Below are positions 1-7,268 of a stretch of 28,016 nt of DNA, piece by piece. Every line of letters begins with the position of its first letter. Within the stretch, counting starts at the first letter, position 1. The notes beneath the pieces were generated by a model. That model worked only from the letters and a program-made list of their open reading frames with translations, was not told the origin of the DNA and did not search any database. Origin of the DNA: an uncultured bacterium (GTDB taxonomy: Bacteria; CAIJMQ01); NCBI GenBank assembly GCA_903821905.1, contig CAIJMQ010000025.1:1-28016 (forward strand), given 5' to 3'. The translations under genes and the position numbers were made by a program.

Positions 1-215
1 CCTTCTTTTTCATAATAAATATTCTGTGCTCCGAGTTTAATGGAACTGTCCTTTAGTATTTCATAAACACTTGGAAGTGAAGTAAATGGAGGACATAATA
101 CTACTTGCACTCCTTTGATACCTTTAAGATTTTCTTTTAAATTTTTTACCAATTGCACAGCTTCGTGAGCTGTTTTGTACATCTTCCAGTTGCCTACAAT
201 AATGTTTTTTCTCAT
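1..215 (-). CDS. tpiA: Triosephosphate isomerase, N-terminal part (cut by window edge)
   Basis: Only the first 71 codons lie in the window; the rest runs off the left edge. The protein begins MRKNIIVGNWKMYKTAHEA, which carries the family-defining GNWKMYK segment with the substrate-binding Asn and catalytic Lys. A later CPPFTSL segment and a GAQNIYYEKEG stretch also match the family. TpiA interconverts dihydroxyacetone phosphate and glyceraldehyde 3-phosphate in cytoplasmic glycolysis. The ATG overlaps the stop of the upstream EIIA gene (ATGA) and an AAAGGA ribosome site lies inside that gene, so the two are probably translationally coupled. Identification is firm; only the C-terminal part, including the catalytic Glu, is unseen. 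Confidence 0.95.
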   Translation of the reverse strand, partial: MRKNIIVGNWKMYKTAHEAVQLVKNLKENLKGIKGVQVVLCPPFTSLPSVYEILKDSSIKLGAQNIYYEKE

Positions 216-688
216 CGTATTCTGTCCTTTTTCTCTTTATCTTCAATAATTCCATACATCTCGTCAGCATTTTTAGCCTTAACCAAACTTTCCCTGAAAA
301 GTTTATCTTTCAGAAAACGAGATAACCGTGCCAAAACTTTAAGATGCAATTGACCATGCTCTGGAGAGGTTAAGAGTAAAAAAAACAAATGAACAGGTTT
401 ACCGTCAATCGAATTGAAATTAACTCCTTTTTTAGAATAACCGATTGCCAAAACCACGCTTTCTACTACTTGACACTTACCATGCGGAATAGCTACCCCA
501 TAACCTATGCCTGTGGAACCAATCTCTTCTCTTGCTAAGAGAACCTCCATGATTTCACTCTTGTCTTTTTCTTTTATTGCACCGGAAACAATCAAAAGCT
601 CTGTTAATTCTTCTAATACTTTTTCCTTCGTTTCCTTTTTTAAATCTGCAGATATAGCCTTCCGATTAAGATGCTCTATTATTATCAT
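212..688 (-). CDS. PTS EIIA-type (fructose/nitrogen-regulatory) domain protein
   Basis: A single-domain PTS_EIIA_2 protein of 158 residues. The phosphorylatable histidine is His69 in the conserved GVAIPHGK segment, preceded by EEIGSTGIGYG, and the later LFFLLLTSPEHG segment is typical of the fold. It could be PtsN/EIIA-Ntr (regulation of potassium transport and metabolism) or a fructose-type EIIA; sequence alone does not decide. No HPr, EI or permease gene is nearby, which favours a regulatory role. An AAAGGCGGAG ribosome site precedes the ATG. It lies between hpf and tpiA. A ptsN gene close to hpf is also known in proteobacteria, which supports the EIIA-Ntr reading. Confidence 0.88.
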   Translation of the reverse strand: MIIIEHLNRKAISADLKKETKEKVLEELTELLIVSGAIKEKDKSEIMEVLLAREEIGSTGIGYGVAIPHGKCQVVESVVLAIGYSKKGVNFNSIDGKPVHLFFLLLTSPEHGQLHLKVLARLSRFLKDKLFRESLVKAKNADEMYGIIEDKEKKDRIR

Positions 689-705
689 AACTCCGCCTTT
701 AGCTT

Positions 706-996
706 TTATGTTCTAAACAGCTTGTCTCTATGTTTTTTAACCTGTTTCTCCACCTTGCTCAATGCTTCCTCAAAGGAAGAGAGTAAGTCTCCATGCTGAG
801 CTTCTCCGTGGATAACAGTTCCTTTTATTGGAAAATTTATTTCGGCAAAATACACATAATCTTTCTCCATCTTCAATACTATATCAACCTCACCAACTGT
901 TTTCACAAATCTTTCTAATTTACTACATTTTTCTTCTATAAAATTACGAATTTCGTCTGATAATTCCGTATTTTTGTGAGTTATTCTGATCTCCAT
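706..996 (-). CDS. hpf: Ribosome hibernation promoting factor, short form
   Basis: Encodes a 96-residue HPF/RaiA/YfiA-type protein that begins MEIRITHKNTELSDEIRNFI and has the usual basic C-terminal helix. The family binds the 30S decoding region and silences ribosomes in stationary phase. At 96 residues it is the short form, without the C-terminal dimerisation domain of long HPF. The open frame continues upstream, but that extension is a read-through of the tRNA-Ala gene, so the ATG at 996 is the credible start. No strong Shine-Dalgarno is visible (GGGGAT only). The start is 32 bases past the tRNA 3' end, so the message is probably co-transcribed with the tRNA. Confidence 0.93.
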   Translation of the reverse strand: MEIRITHKNTELSDEIRNFIEEKCSKLERFVKTVGEVDIVLKMEKDYVYFAEINFPIKGTVIHGEAQHGDLLSSFEEALSKVEKQVKKHRDKLFRT

Positions 997-1028
997 TTGT
1001 AATATCCCCACTCTATAAATTATTACAG

Positions 1029-1101
1029 TGGAGCTGAGGGGATTCGAACCCCCGACCTTCTCCACGCCAAGGAGACGCGCTCCCAATTGCGCCACAGCCC
1101 C
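1029..1101 (-). tRNA. tRNA-Ala (anticodon GGC)
   Basis: A 73-nt cloverleaf folds by hand. The acceptor is GGGGCTG/CAGCTCC, including the G3:U70 pair that is the identity mark of alanine tRNAs. The anticodon stem is TCTCC/GGAGA with loop TTGGCGT (anticodon GGC, reading GCC). The T arm is GGGGG-TTCGAAT-CCCCT and the discriminator is A. CCA is not encoded (the next bases are CTG). It lies between nadD and hpf in the same orientation. Confidence 0.97.
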
Positions 1102-1140
1102 AAATTAGAAACAATATTTTATTAAATCTCAGATTAAAAA

Positions 1141-1722
1141 TCAAATATAAAGATGATTATTTTTTATATATCTTTCTACGTCTCCAGGGACAAGTTTTTT
1201 TATAGTTAGCCCTTCTTTGACGCGTCGCCTGATATCCGAAGAAGAAACATTAATAGATATCCCTTCTACAGTAGTTATTTTACCTGCATATTTTTCTTCA
1301 AGTTTCCTTAAAGAAAAACCAGGCCTTGTCACAGCCAAAAAATGTGCGCTTGCAAGAATTTCTGATGGTTTTTTCCAATTAGGTAAATCTAATGCAGAAT
1401 CAGCTCCAGCAATAAAGTAAATATCCGTAATATTTTTATAAGACTTTTTCATCTGTTTAATAGTATCCAATGTATAAGATTTACCTTTTCTTTTTATCTC
1501 TATATCGGAAATTTCAAATCTTTTATAATTTTTTACTGCAAGCTGTATCATTTTTAGTCGATGAGAAGCGTCTATAATATCTACTTTCCTTTTATGGGGA
1601 GGATTACCAGAAGGGACAAAAATCACTTTCCCCAGGTCAAAGATTTCCAACACTTTAGACGCTATTACCAAATGACCAATATGTATTGGGTTAAAAGTTC
1701 CCCCGAATAAGCCTATTTTCAA
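1141..1722 (-). CDS. nadD: Nicotinate-nucleotide adenylyltransferase
   Basis: A 193-residue NadD that makes deamido-NAD from nicotinate mononucleotide and ATP. The N-terminal nucleotidyl-transferase signature GGTFNPIHIGHL (residues 7-18) holds the HxGH catalytic motif. FVPSGNPPHK and the C-terminal SSSDIRRRV (the ISSTxIR-type motif) complete the family pattern, and length is normal. The start is a TTG at 1722: the sequence begins KIGLFGGTF immediately after it, as in other NadD proteins. It lies 2 nt past the stop of the glycosidase gene with no Shine-Dalgarno, so translation probably depends on coupling to the upstream gene. Confidence 0.95.
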   Translation of the reverse strand: MKIGLFGGTFNPIHIGHLVIASKVLEIFDLGKVIFVPSGNPPHKRKVDIIDASHRLKMIQLAVKNYKRFEISDIEIKRKGKSYTLDTIKQMKKSYKNITDIYFIAGADSALDLPNWKKPSEILASAHFLAVTRPGFSLRKLEEKYAGKITTVEGISINVSSSDIRRRVKEGLTIKKLVPGDVERYIKNNHLYI

Positions 1723-1724
1723 AT

Positions 1725-2804
1725 TTATTTTTTGTTATTTTGCGGGACAATAAGAGCTTCAAGAAGTGGGTAACGCCAATCATTTACTGAGTCGTCGTAA
1801 ATACCGAAACTCGAACAGAACTCCCAATAACCCCAACTGAAACCTTTTTTCTCGGCCTGTCTTGCAACAAAATCCGTCCACAAAACACGTGAATCCATAT
1901 CAGCCTTCTCATAAGTCCCAAACTCGCCCATACTTATAGGCCTACGATTTTTCATTGCCCAAGCCAAGACGTTATTAAAATCCCTTATTACAGCCTGCTT
2001 TTCATTTATTTTTCCTGTCCACTTTATCCCAACCCACCCCTTGGCTTTTTCTCCTGACCACGGAGTACCTTGGTGAGTAAATCTATAAGGGTTATAGTAG
2101 TGATATGCAACTATTATATTACGGTCATTATCAGGAAGTTTCAGTGTATGTAGATATTCTATATTATAGAAATGGTATGGACCTACCACAATGGTTCTTG
2201 TAGGATTTGATTGACGCACGATACTCAAAGTATCTATTATAAACTGGTTCCACAACTCACTGGTAAAATTTCCAGCTGGTTCATTTAGAAATTCAAACAA
2301 GAGACCATCTGGATAACCTTTGTAATGTTCACTAATCTGTTTCCAAAAAGAAAGATAGCGCTGTTTGTGTTCTATGGGAGTTTTGTTGAGCTCCTCATAG
2401 TTTTGAATATTGATTATTACACAAAGTCCTCTTGAGAGGGCATTATTTACAGCCCAGTCTACTCTATCAAAAAAAATTGGGTCAATGGTGTAGGGGTCCT
2501 CTGCCAACGCATGAGCAGACCATCGCACAGGTATTCGAACAGAATCAAACCCGGCATCTTTTATTAGTTGGAAATATTGTTCCCTAAGTACTACGCCCCA
2601 CGCACCTTCCATTGGAGCCTCAAGAGCATTACCTAAATTTACCCCTTTGCCAAGAAGTTTATTTCTTTCAAATGCTACAATAGATTCTTGATATTTAGGA
2701 GACTTGTTGAATTTTGATACACAACCACTAGAACATAACACGGTTAGCATTAATAATAAACATATTGCCCAGTACCTACCTTTATTTTGGGAAATAGTTT
2801 TCAT
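1725..2804 (-). CDS. Exported glycoside hydrolase family 5 (cellulase-like)
   Basis: A 359-residue GH5 (β/α)8-barrel enzyme. Features in order are a hydrophobic export signal (residues about 11-28, ending CSSGC), the GKGVNLGNALEAP opening typical of family 5, SVRIPVRWS, the acid/base Glu175 in FLNEP, His235-Tyr in VAYHYYNP, the nucleophile Glu294 in SMGEFGTY, and the aromatic WGYWEF near the end. Both catalytic glutamates are present, so the enzyme should be active, perhaps on cellulose, mannan or a related β-glycan; the substrate is not readable. The signal ends in Cys28 but the lipobox is poor (SSGC), so membrane anchoring is uncertain. No clear Shine-Dalgarno is seen. It sits between the PLD nuclease and nadD, an unusual place for a glycosidase. 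Confidence 0.9.
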   Translation of the reverse strand: MKTISQNKGRYWAICLLLMLTVLCSSGCVSKFNKSPKYQESIVAFERNKLLGKGVNLGNALEAPMEGAWGVVLREQYFQLIKDAGFDSVRIPVRWSAHALAEDPYTIDPIFFDRVDWAVNNALSRGLCVIINIQNYEELNKTPIEHKQRYLSFWKQISEHYKGYPDGLLFEFLNEPAGNFTSELWNQFIIDTLSIVRQSNPTRTIVVGPYHFYNIEYLHTLKLPDNDRNIIVAYHYYNPYRFTHQGTPWSGEKAKGWVGIKWTGKINEKQAVIRDFNNVLAWAMKNRRPISMGEFGTYEKADMDSRVLWTDFVARQAEKKGFSWGYWEFCSSFGIYDDSVNDWRYPLLEALIVPQNNKK

Positions 2805-2817
2805 TTGGAGGCTGCTA

Positions 2818-3810
2818 TTATAACATACTCTTAAAATATTCTAAATATTCTTTGGCTACCTCGGGGGAATATATTATAAGAACATTTTCTCTGTTTTTAT
2901 TTAGACCAGCTAGAGTTGGATTTAGTGAACCAGTAATGACTATATTCTCATCAATAATGAAGAATTTGTGGTGAAAAGCAAAAGTATAATTTTTATCTTT
3001 TTTCACATCCATCTTCATAAGTTCAAACCATAGGTATTTACTATATGGTCCTATCTGCTCATATTCCATAACACCTTTTACGTCTATTCCCTCTTTCGTC
3101 TTTTTTATCAAAGTCTTTGCAATTTCTGGATGAGTTATGGTGAATTGCGCAAAATAAATACTAGACTTTGCATCTTTAAGTAATTTGAGCATTTTATCCA
3201 ATATAATAGCTCCATCTTTGGGCGAGAAATAAACTTCTATTATTAGATTATTAATTTTTATTTGATGATTTAAATTTTCCTTTGAATTGTCAATCTTATC
3301 TCCCCATAATTTTTCAAATTCTTGGGTATAGATACCAGCCAATTCCTCTGATTCAATTGCTATAGCATCGTTATTTTCATAGACAGCGTAAGGATTGGGA
3401 TTATAAGAACCTGTCCATACTATTTTGTCGTCTATAACACAGAATTTATTATGCATAAGCCCTTTCGTGATTGTATCTTCCCTTGCCAGGCCAAAGTTTT
3501 TAAGCTTTGGATAGAATGAATCCTCTTCAAATAATCTCCCCCTATCCATGACAATTTGCACTTTTACTCCCTTAAGATGAGCTTTTATCAAAGCATATGC
3601 CACTTCTTCGCTATTTACAGCATAAAAACATGCCTTTATATCCTCTTTAGCATCACCAATATATTCAGCAAGTTTATGGTTTAAGTCGGCGGGGGGAGAA
3701 AAAAATGTTTTTATATGAGAAGGATGATCGGTATCCTGCCATGCCGAAGAAATAAAACAGGAAATTAACGCTATTACTAAGATTAGCAGAAGTTTCCTAT
3801 GAATTATCAT
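2818..3810 (-). CDS. Exported phospholipase D-family (Nuc-like) protein with two HKD motifs
   Basis: A 330-residue bilobed PLD-superfamily protein. The N-terminus is a signal or lipoprotein leader (residues about 5-22, LISC could be a lipobox at Cys18). HKD motif 1 is His120-x-Lys122-x4-Asp127 followed by TGSYNPNP; motif 2 is His280-x-Lys282-x4-Asp287 followed by TGSLNPT. The FFSPPAD and YFSPKDG openings of each half are like those of Nuc-type endonucleases rather than cardiolipin synthases, and the multi-TM N-terminus of Cls is missing. The ATG overlaps the comEC stop by 14 nt, with GAGGGC in the comEC tail as ribosome site. It is probably a periplasmic or membrane-attached nuclease, but a phospholipase cannot be excluded from sequence. 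Confidence 0.88.
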   Translation of the reverse strand: MIIHRKLLLILVIALISCFISSAWQDTDHPSHIKTFFSPPADLNHKLAEYIGDAKEDIKACFYAVNSEEVAYALIKAHLKGVKVQIVMDRGRLFEEDSFYPKLKNFGLAREDTITKGLMHNKFCVIDDKIVWTGSYNPNPYAVYENNDAIAIESEELAGIYTQEFEKLWGDKIDNSKENLNHQIKINNLIIEVYFSPKDGAIILDKMLKLLKDAKSSIYFAQFTITHPEIAKTLIKKTKEGIDVKGVMEYEQIGPYSKYLWFELMKMDVKKDKNYTFAFHHKFFIIDENIVITGSLNPTLAGLNKNRENVLIIYSPEVAKEYLEYFKSML

Positions 3811-5293
3811 GTTTAAGCCCTCGTATTAATTCTTTGAATTCAGGATAAAATAAAAACAGAATAACTGCAAAATAGTAGATTAAGATAATACTCAAATCAA
3901 ATATCGGAAGTTTACTATAAGCAAAAGGCCAAGATGACATTATTTCGGATATTTTTAGTAATAAGAAAACTGTAAAATTTAACAGTGCTTCTATAAAGTA
4001 AGATAAAAACGGTGTCACCAATATGGATATTAAAAGGATAAATCCGCAAGCTAGTATTAGGTTCGACAGTGGCACAATAATTAAATTACTAAAAGGTCCT
4101 ACCCAAGATATATATCCAAAATAATAAGCCACTAAAGGTAAACTACTTAACCAAGCGGCAATTGAAATAAGAAATATCCTCACTGGCAAAATGGGTTTTA
4201 GTTTTAAAGCCTTCTCAAGTTTGGGAGTAATAATTGCCATCCCCAATACAGTTATAAAAGATAACTGGAACCCTATATCAAAGAGACAATATGGATTCCA
4301 CAAAAGTATCAAAAGAGAAGCTACTGATAGGGTTATGAGGATATTTGTCTTACGTCTAATTATGTATCCTAGAAAGAAAACGTTTATCATTATGGCAGAC
4401 CTAACAATAGGAGCTCCTAACCCAGTAATAAGAGCATAAAAAATAACAAGTATAAAAACGATGCTATATGATATCCTTTTGGGAACATTGAACAACTTTA
4501 AAATAATTAAGAAAATTCCGCTCATCATCACAACATGAAGCCCGGATATTGAAAGAATATGCACCACACCAATTTGAGTGAACATCTCTCTAATCTGGTT
4601 CGGTATAATCCCCGTCTTAAGCATCATCCCTCCCAATACAGGAAAATAGACAGGAGATATATAACTTGAGAAAGCATTTATCAACGCCCTCTTTATTTTC
4701 AAGGCACCCTTGACGAGTGGATTAACTTTCCCTTCCCCAACATACTGAATCTTCCCACGTTCTTTTATATTAATAGTAGCTGATATGTTTTCTCTCTGAA
4801 GATATCTTTTAAATTCTCCTTCCTCTGGAATACGCAAAACCCCTGAAAATTTGTACTTTTCACCATAGAGAATATCTCTCTTTTGAAATCTTACTTTTAC
4901 GAGGACTTTACATTTTGAGGGTAGAATTTCTTTGCCATCCGATAATTCAAGTTTCTCTACTTTAACTACCAGATTAGTCTGCCAATTCCGAATGTCGGGT
5001 TCAGAAATGATTACTCCCGTCAATTTAACTGGCCTATCTTTAAGTTTTTCTATATTAGAAGAGGTTATAAAAAAGTATTTGTTCGTATAAACAATAAATA
5101 ATAATAGTAAAAATATATACAAAAGAGTGTGGAGAATTTTGGTATATTTTTTAAAGAAAGAAATACACAAAAAGAAAAACAATATTAATGAATAACAGAT
5201 TATGAAAAGTAAAGAAATCGATATGTGTGTCCCTATGATAATTCCCAATATGTAAACTATTGCAATAAGGACTAAAGTCGGGATTTGAATCAA
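3797..5293 (-). CDS. comEC: ComEC/Rec2-family DNA uptake channel without metallo-β-lactamase domain
   Basis: A 498-residue polytopic membrane protein. It has two or three N-terminal membrane segments (to about residue 75), a soluble β-rich domain (about 80-200, DUF4131/OB-like), then the Competence domain with the hallmark HILSISGLHVVMMSG and ITGLGAPIVRSAIM segments and further helices to the end. Full ComEC proteins are usually 650-800 residues because of a C-terminal metallo-β-lactamase-like domain. Here the frame stops cleanly after a short basic tail, so that domain is absent. The start is TTG, with AAAGGA 4 nt upstream. The family transports single-stranded DNA into the cytoplasm. The next gene overlaps and encodes a PLD-type nuclease. 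Confidence 0.92.
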   Translation of the reverse strand: MIQIPTLVLIAIVYILGIIIGTHISISLLFIICYSLILFFFLCISFFKKYTKILHTLLYIFLLLLFIVYTNKYFFITSSNIEKLKDRPVKLTGVIISEPDIRNWQTNLVVKVEKLELSDGKEILPSKCKVLVKVRFQKRDILYGEKYKFSGVLRIPEEGEFKRYLQRENISATINIKERGKIQYVGEGKVNPLVKGALKIKRALINAFSSYISPVYFPVLGGMMLKTGIIPNQIREMFTQIGVVHILSISGLHVVMMSGIFLIILKLFNVPKRISYSIVFILVIFYALITGLGAPIVRSAIMINVFFLGYIIRRKTNILITLSVASLLILLWNPYCLFDIGFQLSFITVLGMAIITPKLEKALKLKPILPVRIFLISIAAWLSSLPLVAYYFGYISWVGPFSNLIIVPLSNLILACGFILLISILVTPFLSYFIEALLNFTVFLLLKISEIMSSWPFAYSKLPIFDLSIILIYYFAVILFLFYPEFKELIRGLKHDNS

Positions 5294-5386
5294 AATTTCC
5301 TTTAGATTAAGTTAATATTTCTCATAACTATTGAGGTATATTTTAACAAAACTAATAGTACTAGAAAAATTTAATCATATAGAATC

Positions 5387-5415
5387 TTGAGAGTACAATA
5401 AAACTATGATATATT
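5387..5415 (+). promoter_or_regulatory. Candidate promoter of the radical-SAM operon
   Basis: TTGAGA at 5387-5392 and TATATT at 5410-5415 are separated by 17 bases, a good sigma-70-type arrangement. The pair lies about 35 bases before the Cys-rich gene in the gap divergent from comEC. The surrounding DNA is very AT-rich, so chance matches are possible. Confidence 0.45.
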
Positions 5416-5449
5416 CCAACCTCACAATTAAACGGAGAGTCTTACAGAA

Positions 5450-5680
5450 ATGTTTGTAGAACCAAAGAAAAGAGAAAATTGCTGTCCTTATGCCAGATTT
5501 TATACTTACAGAACAATCGGCGTACAGAAACTGGAAAGAGAAGCAGTAAAATGTCTGCTAAAAGGAACTGTTCATGACCTTAATTACATAAAAAATTACT
5601 GTTCAGGTAAGTTTAAAAATTGCGAGTTTTTCAAGAGAGAATGTAAAATAGAAGAGTGGAGGTCAGGTAAAAAACCATAG
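5450..5680 (+). CDS. Small cysteine-rich protein of unknown function
   Basis: A 76-residue basic soluble protein. It has a Cys-Cys-Pro-Tyr near the N-terminus (Cys11, Cys12) and further cysteines in VKCLLKG, NYCSGK, KNCEFF and RECKIEE, seven in total. The spacing suggests a metal or Fe-S site, but I do not recognise a named family. A GGAGAG element lies 12 bases before the ATG. The radical-SAM gene starts 12 bases after its stop, so the pair is almost certainly co-transcribed and the small protein may act with that enzyme. That functional link is inference from position only. Confidence 0.72.
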   Translation: MFVEPKKRENCCPYARFYTYRTIGVQKLEREAVKCLLKGTVHDLNYIKNYCSGKFKNCEFFKRECKIEEWRSGKKP

Positions 5681-5692
5681 CTGTTAAAAGCA

Positions 5693-6829
5693 ATGGACAT
5701 TCAGAAGATAAAAACTCTCGGTGAAGCAGCCCAATATGACATCTGTTCCGCATGCACAAAAGAAGGGCGAGTACAATCTCCTCTTGGTAAATGGATATAC
5801 CCATCACCCCTACCTGACGGTAGAACCGTCTATCTATTAAAAGTTCTCCTACAAAACGCCTGTTCCAATAATTGTTTTTACTGTGCCAACAGAAAAGATA
5901 GAAGTTTCAAGAAAACTCAATTCACCCCTGAAGAATTGGCAAGATTATTCATCGAACTATATTCACAACGTAAAGTTAACGGCCTTTTTCTTTCTTCCGC
6001 TTTAGGCGATGATGCAATAAAAACACAATCCCAAATGAATAAAGCCGCTGAAATTTTAAGGCAGAGATATAAATTCAACGGTTATATACATCTTAAAATT
6101 TTACCATCTTCAACTTTTTCTCAAGTTGCTGAAGCAGTGAAATTAGCAACACGGGTTTCTATCAATCTTGAATCTCCGACAGAAAATAACCTAAAGAAAA
6201 TAGCCCCAGAAAAAAGTTTTGCAGGCAACATGAAACGCATCGAATGGATAAATCTTCTTGCCAAAAAGGAAACTAAATTAGTCCCAGCGGGTTCAACCAC
6301 ACAGTTTATAGTTGGAAGTTCGGGCGAAACAGATAAAGAGCTTATTAATTTTTCGTTCAAACTCTATAAAGTTTACAGAATAAGAAGAGCCTATTTTTCA
6401 GCATTCCAGCCGGTTGATAAAACACCCCTTGAAAAACTGCCTCCAACTCCTTTAATGAGAGAACACCGTTTGTATCAGGCCGATTTTTTAATAAGAAGAT
6501 ACGGTTTTTCTTCTGAAGATATAATGTTTGACGAAAAAAATAATCTCTCGTTAAATCTTGACCCAAAACTCACATGGGCACTTGCACATCCTGAAAAATT
6601 CCCGGTCGAGATAAACAAAGCAAGTCTTTCAACATTAATCAGTATCCCAGGTATAGGACCCACATCTGCAAGAAAAATAATCAAGATGAGAATTAAAAAA
6701 AGCATTAATACTATAGAAGAAATTAAAAGTATCGGTGCTTGGGCAAAAAGAGCAGAAAACTTTATTTTAATTAATGGTAAAAAATCTGTTCACTCAAAAC
6801 CTCGTCAGCTTGAATTAATAAGTTGTTAG
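5693..6829 (+). CDS. Radical SAM protein, putative DNA modification/repair family (TIGR03916-like) with C-terminal HhH
   Basis: A 378-residue radical-SAM enzyme. The [4Fe-4S] ligands are Cys57, Cys61 and Cys64 in ACSNNCFYCANR, and an extra Cys18-x2-Cys21 pair lies at the N-terminus. TEFTPEELA-type, LFLSSALG and STTQFIVGSSGETD segments match the family annotated as putative DNA modification/repair radical SAM protein. From about residue 305 a helix-hairpin-helix (SIPGIGPTSARKIIKMR) predicts DNA contact. The tail KPRQLELISC resembles a sliding-clamp binding peptide. In other genomes this family often neighbours a uracil-DNA-glycosylase-like gene (TIGR03915); none is adjacent here. The reaction is unknown. 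No good Shine-Dalgarno is seen, so coupling to the small upstream gene is likely. Confidence 0.88.
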   Translation: MDIQKIKTLGEAAQYDICSACTKEGRVQSPLGKWIYPSPLPDGRTVYLLKVLLQNACSNNCFYCANRKDRSFKKTQFTPEELARLFIELYSQRKVNGLFLSSALGDDAIKTQSQMNKAAEILRQRYKFNGYIHLKILPSSTFSQVAEAVKLATRVSINLESPTENNLKKIAPEKSFAGNMKRIEWINLLAKKETKLVPAGSTTQFIVGSSGETDKELINFSFKLYKVYRIRRAYFSAFQPVDKTPLEKLPPTPLMREHRLYQADFLIRRYGFSSEDIMFDEKNNLSLNLDPKLTWALAHPEKFPVEINKASLSTLISIPGIGPTSARKIIKMRIKKSINTIEEIKSIGAWAKRAENFILINGKKSVHSKPRQLELISC

Positions 6830-6838
6830 GAGAAATAA

Positions 6839-7234
6839 ATGATTGAAACAATAAACATCAGCACATCATACGCAGAAGAATTTAGAGATATTACATCATT
6901 AGTTGAAGAGAAGGTGAAAATTTCTGGTATTAAAGAAGGAATGGTAACAGTTTTTGTTCAACATACAACCGCAGCGGTTACAATAAATGAAAATGCTGAC
7001 TCTTCAGTTGTTGAAGATATCCTGTCCACATTGGACAAAATAATTCCGCCAAGAGGCAATTATTCGCATGCGGAAGGCAATTCCCATGCACATATAAAAT
7101 CGAGCTTAATAGGTTCGTCAAGACAGATAATAATCCAGAACGGAAAACTTAAACTTGGCACCTGGCAGGGAATTTACTTTTGTGAATTTGACGGTCCACG
7201 AAGAAGGGAAATTTGGTTAAAGATTAATTCTTAG
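6839..7234 (+). CDS. yjbQ: YjbQ family (UPF0047) protein
   Basis: A 131-residue single-domain protein of the YjbQ/UPF0047 family. Visible signatures are VQHTTAAVTINENAD (conserved His and Glu), the HAEGNSHAHIKSSLIG segment with clustered histidines, and the closing LGTWQGIYFCEFDGPR. Length is normal. Family members are annotated as secondary thiamine-phosphate synthase because the E. coli protein has weak activity of that kind; the true cellular role is unsettled. The ribosome site AGGAG sits 6 bases before the ATG and the gene starts 9 bases past the radical-SAM stop, closing this three-gene operon. Confidence 0.94.
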   Translation: MIETINISTSYAEEFRDITSLVEEKVKISGIKEGMVTVFVQHTTAAVTINENADSSVVEDILSTLDKIIPPRGNYSHAEGNSHAHIKSSLIGSSRQIIIQNGKLKLGTWQGIYFCEFDGPRRREIWLKINS

Positions 7235-7268
7235 CAGATTATTAAGTTTAGGCATTTTACATTAAAAC

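Noticed and set aside
997-1095. N-terminal extension of the hpf reading frame
   Set aside because: It is read-through of the tRNA-Ala gene, which folds perfectly; HPF homology starts at the ATG at 996.
4191-4439. Plus-strand open frame inside comEC, and similar open frames antisense to other genes
   Set aside because: They lie opposite well-identified genes, have no ribosome sites or recognisable domains, and reflect codon-use shadows.
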